64,000 nt of DNA from the NCBI GenBank assembly GCA_013396915.1, contig VWZL01003401.1:594134-658133 (forward strand). The letters are read 5' to 3'. The notes under the pieces are model-generated. The model was not told the DNA's origin. It ran no database searches and saw nothing but the letters and a program-made list of their open reading frames with translations. Each line of letters starts with the position of its first letter. Position 1 is the stretch's first letter. This document shows positions 59,871-64,000 of this stretch, piece by piece. Position numbers and translations under genes: made by a program. This DNA comes from Stercorarius parasiticus. Lineage: Eukaryota; Chordata; Aves; Charadriiformes; Stercorariidae.

Positions 59871-60098
59871 AGATCACAAAATCCCAGAATGGCTGAGCCT
59901 GGAAAGGACTTCTGGAGGCTGTCTGGTCCACCTCCCTTGCTCAAGCAGGGCCACCTAGACCCAATTGCCCAGGACCATATCCAGGCAGCTTTTGAGTATC
60001 TCCAATGATGGAGATTCTACAATCTCTCTAGACAACCTCTGCCAGTGCTCAGTCACCCTCACAGTGAAAAAAATTATTTCCTTATGTTCAGACTCATA
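59871..60098 (-). mobile_element. CR1 LINE 3' end fragment, minus sense
   Basis: AGATCACAAAATCCCAGAATGGCTGAGCCTGGAAAGGACTTCTGGAGG is the reverse complement of a CR1 3' end. It is followed in order by TGGTCCACCTCCCTTGCTCAAGCAGGG, TTGCCCAGGACCATATCCAG, GATGGAGATTCTACAA and CCAGTGCTCAGTCACCCTCACAGTGAA. The match stops near CTTATGTTCAGAC. It is about 230 bases, with no coding capacity. Confidence 0.93.
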
Positions 60099-60102
60099 AA
60101 TA

Positions 60103-60190
60103 CCTTAGGGGTTAGAGTGTTGGTATCCTTCTCACTTAAAACACCAGGACAAAACCTGGGAGGCAAGTTTTAATGCCCATCTCACTCTCA
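60103..60190 (+). mobile_element. Possible tRNA-derived SINE remnant (MIR/CORE-like head)
   Basis: TTAGGGGTTAGAGTGTTGG (about 60105-60123) resembles an RNA polymerase III A box in a tRNA D arm. GGGAGGCAAGTTTTAATGCCC (about 60158-60178) aligns with the 'GGGAGACCCAGGTTCAATTCCC' B-box region of amniote MIR-like SINEs. The B box is mutated (GTTTTAAT for GTTCAAAT), so it would not be transcribed. The piece abuts the CR1 fragment. It is not a functional tRNA gene because no cloverleaf can be closed. Confidence 0.4.
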
Positions 60191-63100
60191 GGGGTGAATA
60201 ACCAAGTAGGCTATGAGGATATCCTGAGATGAGGATGCTGCAGTCACTTTTGTAATTTTGCACAGACAATTTGGCCTTCACTGGAGCAACACTGAAGACC
60301 ATCCACACTATTTCCCAGCAGGCTGGCCTCATCATCACGATGCTGAAGCCATTTCACTCTCTTGCTACATGACTGTGTAAGTACTTTAATATAAACAGAG
60401 CAGCTCCTGCAGGAGAGACACACCTCAATGTATTTATAACGTAATGGCTAACAGTGACTTGAGAGGTTGAATATGCTAGTGCAGGTCTGAAGTCTCCACT
60501 GGTTCAAGGCAGAGGTTTGCATGTGAGGACTTTAACCCAGGAGGCGTTTTGTATGTATTTTGCAGCAGAGGCTGCTCAATCTCCTCCTCTTAGAGCTATC
60601 CCTTTTCTTATAAAACATCCGGATAGTCATGGAGGAAGAGTGTGAAGAATGACTCCTGACATGCTAGTTAAAACATTCTCCTGGAAGGTGTGACACGCAG
60701 GACACTCAACCCTGCTCCAATTAGTGTTTAATTATTTACACAAAGAGGACAGTGTAAACAGGAATGAGAGACCTGGCCCTCAGCCCCTGTCTCCTGGAGT
60801 AACTGAGAGGCAGCAGGCTAAGAGAAGGAGGGGGTGGAGGATCAGCTCCCCCAGCCCAGGCCACCATCCCTCATAGGTTGCACTTCTTCCTGAGAACTGT
60901 TGGTTAAACGGGGCACTCTTCCTCCATCAGCTCTGTGACCCCAGCCCTCTACTCCTGATGCTATTCATGGCAGTCAACCTCAACCCACAAATAGTTTCAC
61001 ACTGACAAAAAATTGCCCAACGCATTGAGTCTTCACCAGAAAAAATTCACCAGCTCTGCAGGAACATTTGCAGCCAGAACAGCCACCCGCGCACCTCTAT
61101 CCATCTGAGTTTCCTTCAGATTGCTGAAGCAAGCCAGGTAGCCTTATCTCCACGCTCTTTTAAGGTGCTGCTGTCAGATTGCCAGGCATTTTAAGGTGCT
61201 TTGAGTGCAATGTCTAATTTACATGCTAAGCGTTTGCACAATGCTGAGCACAATGGGGTCCTGACTTTGGCAGGGGTGCCCAGACACTGCTATCATTAAC
61301 TATAATTGCAACTGATTACCCAAATCTTCACGTCATGGGGCAGACTCTTCCCCATGCCTGCGCAGAGGCTGTGGGGGCTCCGCCTGAGCGGCGCACCCAA
61401 GGCCACCAGCCCTGGGCCACCAGCCCTGCTTCCTGTGGCAGGGACAGGGGTCGGGCAGGAGGCTGATGGGCAGCAGGCAAGGTTGCCCGTACACTCAAGG
61501 GAGGAAGCAGAGTCTTGGGCCTTAGCTTCTGCCTGGGGCCCTTGTGCGTCTAATGGCAGCTCTGCCAAAATATTCTTGCGCTCTTTCCCTTGGGGCTGGT
61601 TGCTAGCCAGCAGAAGTTGGGCTGTCTGCCAGGGCCCATCCAGTTGCACTGGGGCAACCCAAAGGCTGTTGCCAATGTCTGCAACACTTTTTTCCCCATG
61701 TGAGGGGGCATCTGGGACTCAGGGGCCATCTTTACATCACGTGTTAGGACAGGCCTATTAAAATGAAGGCAGAACGTGGTAGGCCGATGGCAGAATGCTG
61801 GTTCCTTCCTTCTACTAGGCCTTAATTTTGGCGCATGCAAATTAGTAAGCACTGCATACTGGAGAAAGTATGGAGAAGAAAATGATAGCTGCTCATTTTC
61901 ACATACTTAATTAGACACTGATAATTACCACTCTGTATGTCTTAACTCTGTAAGAGCAACACATAGCCTGTGAGCACATGGCAGCGAATAATTCAGACAC
62001 TGACTCAGTCAACGTACATCAAGTTGTTGTACATACATTTATCTGGACTTCAAAATATGCCGTTTTTCAAGGCACTCCATGCACTTCGCTGACATCTACT
62101 TGTCCCATGTGATATTCCTGCCAGTGCTGGCCTTGTCTTTTCCACTGCACTAATGAGAAACAAAATGAAATAGAAAACATTGTCTAAAGTGAAGTCTAGG
62201 CCAGCAGATATAACTCTCAAAGTCATAGCTGTTTTAGGCTGGGATGATTCTCAAAGCATCACTCAAATGACTTTACAAAGAAAAGTCAAGTTTTATCTTC
62301 TAGCTGGAGAAACAGTGGCAGAGAACAGAGCTGGGAGCAGGACTTGGGCTCTGCAAGTTTTAGGATGGCAGACTTGTTCAGGAGAGAATCAGGCTCACAG
62401 TCAGACCTCACCTGTGTCTGGTCTGTGAAGATTCACCCTCCCAAATCCTACTGTATCATTGCTGTTACTCTCATCTGTCAAGTGTATGTATTTCAAAAGT
62501 CCTCAATGATATTTTCCCTTGAGTTTTATGAGACACTGCTGATTTTATTTTTTTTTTTCAAAATGCACCTTTTGAAATTTATATGAAGTGGTGCTGTGTA
62601 ATACTTCAGGCAGGAAACTGTGAAACCAAAGCTGCAAATGTGTGATTTCAGTGTTGGTGGTGGGATGAGGTATTTTGCCCATGGACGAGGTCTGATTAGC
62701 TGTGATTGTTGTGGCACTGGGATGTACCTAGCACTTCTTCCAATTGAGACTAAAGTGTTTTTAAAATAACCATTGCAGAAGTAGCACAATAGCACTGAAG
62801 ATTCAGCAAAAACATTTTGACCTCCTTCCATGTGATTTTTCCATCTCATTTTTTCAAAACTAAAACATTTTGCTGATATTGGGAATTTAGAATAACTAAT
62901 TTCCAAATTCATGCCATGAGACTGTTTTACACTTGCCTCCCAGACATTCATCTCACCACAAAACCAGGTCATTGGACTCTTTTTGCTTCATCATTTGTAT
63001 CCATCTAAGCAACTCTTACAGTCAGACCAAGGTTGTTCACAAATACCTGCAAGATCTCCTTACTTTGTACATAGCTAACACTGAACAGGCAATATCCCTT

Positions 63101-64000
63101 TAAATGGTTTTGGAGACTTTTTAAGCAGAAAAATGTTTATTTTTGAACTCTTTGCAAAGAAGAATTGGCCTGCTGAACAAGGAGACTTCTTTTTTCAAAG
63201 TTGACAAAAACCTTCCATTTTAATATTTGTATAATGAGGCATTTATTTTCCAGTTAGAAATTGCTCTCAATGTAGAATTTTACACTACAGAATAGAGTTT
63301 AAAGTAGAAAAATTTGAAGTCATCTTTTCAACTTCACTTTAATGAAATGTCTGTCTTGCTTGATGAAATGTCTTGCTTTCATCCATATTTTCCTGATTAT
63401 CCTCCAGAGTTTCCTTCTAAGATGACATCTCTTTGTCACGGGTTAGGCAAGGAAAAAATGTTGAAATTTCAAAAACTCTTTGTGGACAGGAAAACTATTT
63501 CTCGTCTTCCTCCGCTGCTAAATACTTCGTGATCCTTGGAGGGGGCAGTGATATATATAGGTGGCATTCTTGTGGTGGACTCAGCAAGCAGCTGACTTTT
63601 GCTAGCTTTGCTGTGTGGAGGCAGACCTGAAACCTCCACTGGGCTCAGCCCCTCCATGCAATGGGTTGGGGTTAACCACAGGGAGCAGAGGCTGTGCAGA
63701 AGCAGGGACTGTGGTCCCTGGTTGGTACCCAGGGATGTGGCTCGCAGCATATGAATCGCTCAAACATTTCTTCCAGTTCTACACTTTTTAGGCCAAAAAG
63801 GCAGAGTTCTCCTGAATATGACAAAATGTTGACAAATGAAATATAGATTTCATGATAGACTTTCTAAATCTCCCAACCATCTCCATTCAATGGAGAGACC
63901 AGAATATGAAATGTAGAGCACTGAAAACCACCCCGAAGCTATATCTACTGTGATAGCGAGGAAAGTTCAGTTACATCCTTCTGAGTTTCATGAATGGAGG
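60191..64000. other. No gene recognised; GC-rich patch near 61.4 kb
   Basis: A GC-rich stretch (about 61360-61700) includes a perfect 14-base tandem duplication of GGCCACCAGCCCTG (61401-61428) and gives overlapping frames of up to 151 codons on both strands. No similarity is recognised. The remainder is AT-leaning unique sequence, with a T run at about 62549-62560. Confidence 0.5.

Noticed and set aside
60103..60190. Functional tRNA gene
   Set aside because: A- and B-box-like strings are present, but the B box is mutated and no acceptor, anticodon and T stems close into a cloverleaf.
61306..61761. 151-codon + frame in a GC-rich patch
   Set aside because: Minus-strand frames of 117 and 100 codons overlap it, and a short tandem duplication and GC content explain the lack of stops.
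1..64000. CRISPR array, operon, phage or bacterial mobile island
   Set aside because: No regularly spaced direct repeats with spacers, no coding density and no ribosome-binding-site context. CR1 LINEs and vertebrate microsatellites mark this as eukaryotic nuclear DNA.
1..64000. Endogenous retrovirus provirus
   Set aside because: I found no paired LTRs, primer-binding site, polypurine tract followed by an LTR, or gag/pol/env-like frame.

Overview
The window looks like nuclear DNA from a bird, outside protein-coding genes. The evidence is at least four (probably five or six) CR1-family LINE fragments, one ending in the tandem ATTCTATG octamers typical of avian CR1. There are also decayed hAT-type and palindromic MITE-like elements, many microsatellites, a moderate-to-low GC background, a low CpG level outside a few islands, and no bacterial-style coding density. 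The assembly has one 291-base run of N (10902-11192), inside the best CR1 copy.

Layout. 1-9 kb: unique AT-leaning DNA with a GC-rich diverged tandem duplication (1571-2470), a 300-base polypyrimidine tract (4014-4313) and a CA microsatellite. 9-15.2 kb: three CR1 pieces (about 9085-9440 +, 10498-11568 +, 14251-15156 -). 15.2-24.7 kb: mostly unique sequence with the best candidate regulatory structures: three TAATTA sites on an 11-base period (15403-15430), a duplicated 50-base block carrying kappaB, STAT-like and NF-E2/AP-1-like motifs (17221 and 18523), and three octamer-like sites on a 21-base period (24586-24635). 24.7-34 kb: largely featureless, ending in a CR1/L3-like 3' end. 34-37.4 kb: a perfect 20-base palindrome, a stop-poor minus-strand frame that may be a dead transposase gene, and a GC-rich patch. 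37.7-42.7 kb: a CT/TG/TA microsatellite, a 281-base hAT-like MITE with recognisable target-site duplication (38890-39170), a CpG-island-like segment (about 40580-41240) and another CR1 fragment. 42.7-58.7 kb: mostly unrecognised, with one weak hAT-like element. 58.7-60.2 kb: a foldback repeat, a Z-DNA-prone run, a CR1 3' end and a tRNA-like SINE remnant. The rest shows only a GC-rich stretch near 61.4-61.7 kb.

I found no intact host protein-coding gene, tRNA, rRNA, snRNA or CRISPR array. Almost every open frame of 60-190 codons lacks family similarity that I can recognise and is consistent with chance. The window is therefore best read as intergenic or intronic DNA with repeats and a few candidate cis-regulatory elements. 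No complete novel system is visible. Exons without long open frames, and conserved non-coding elements, cannot be excluded without alignment to other genomes.
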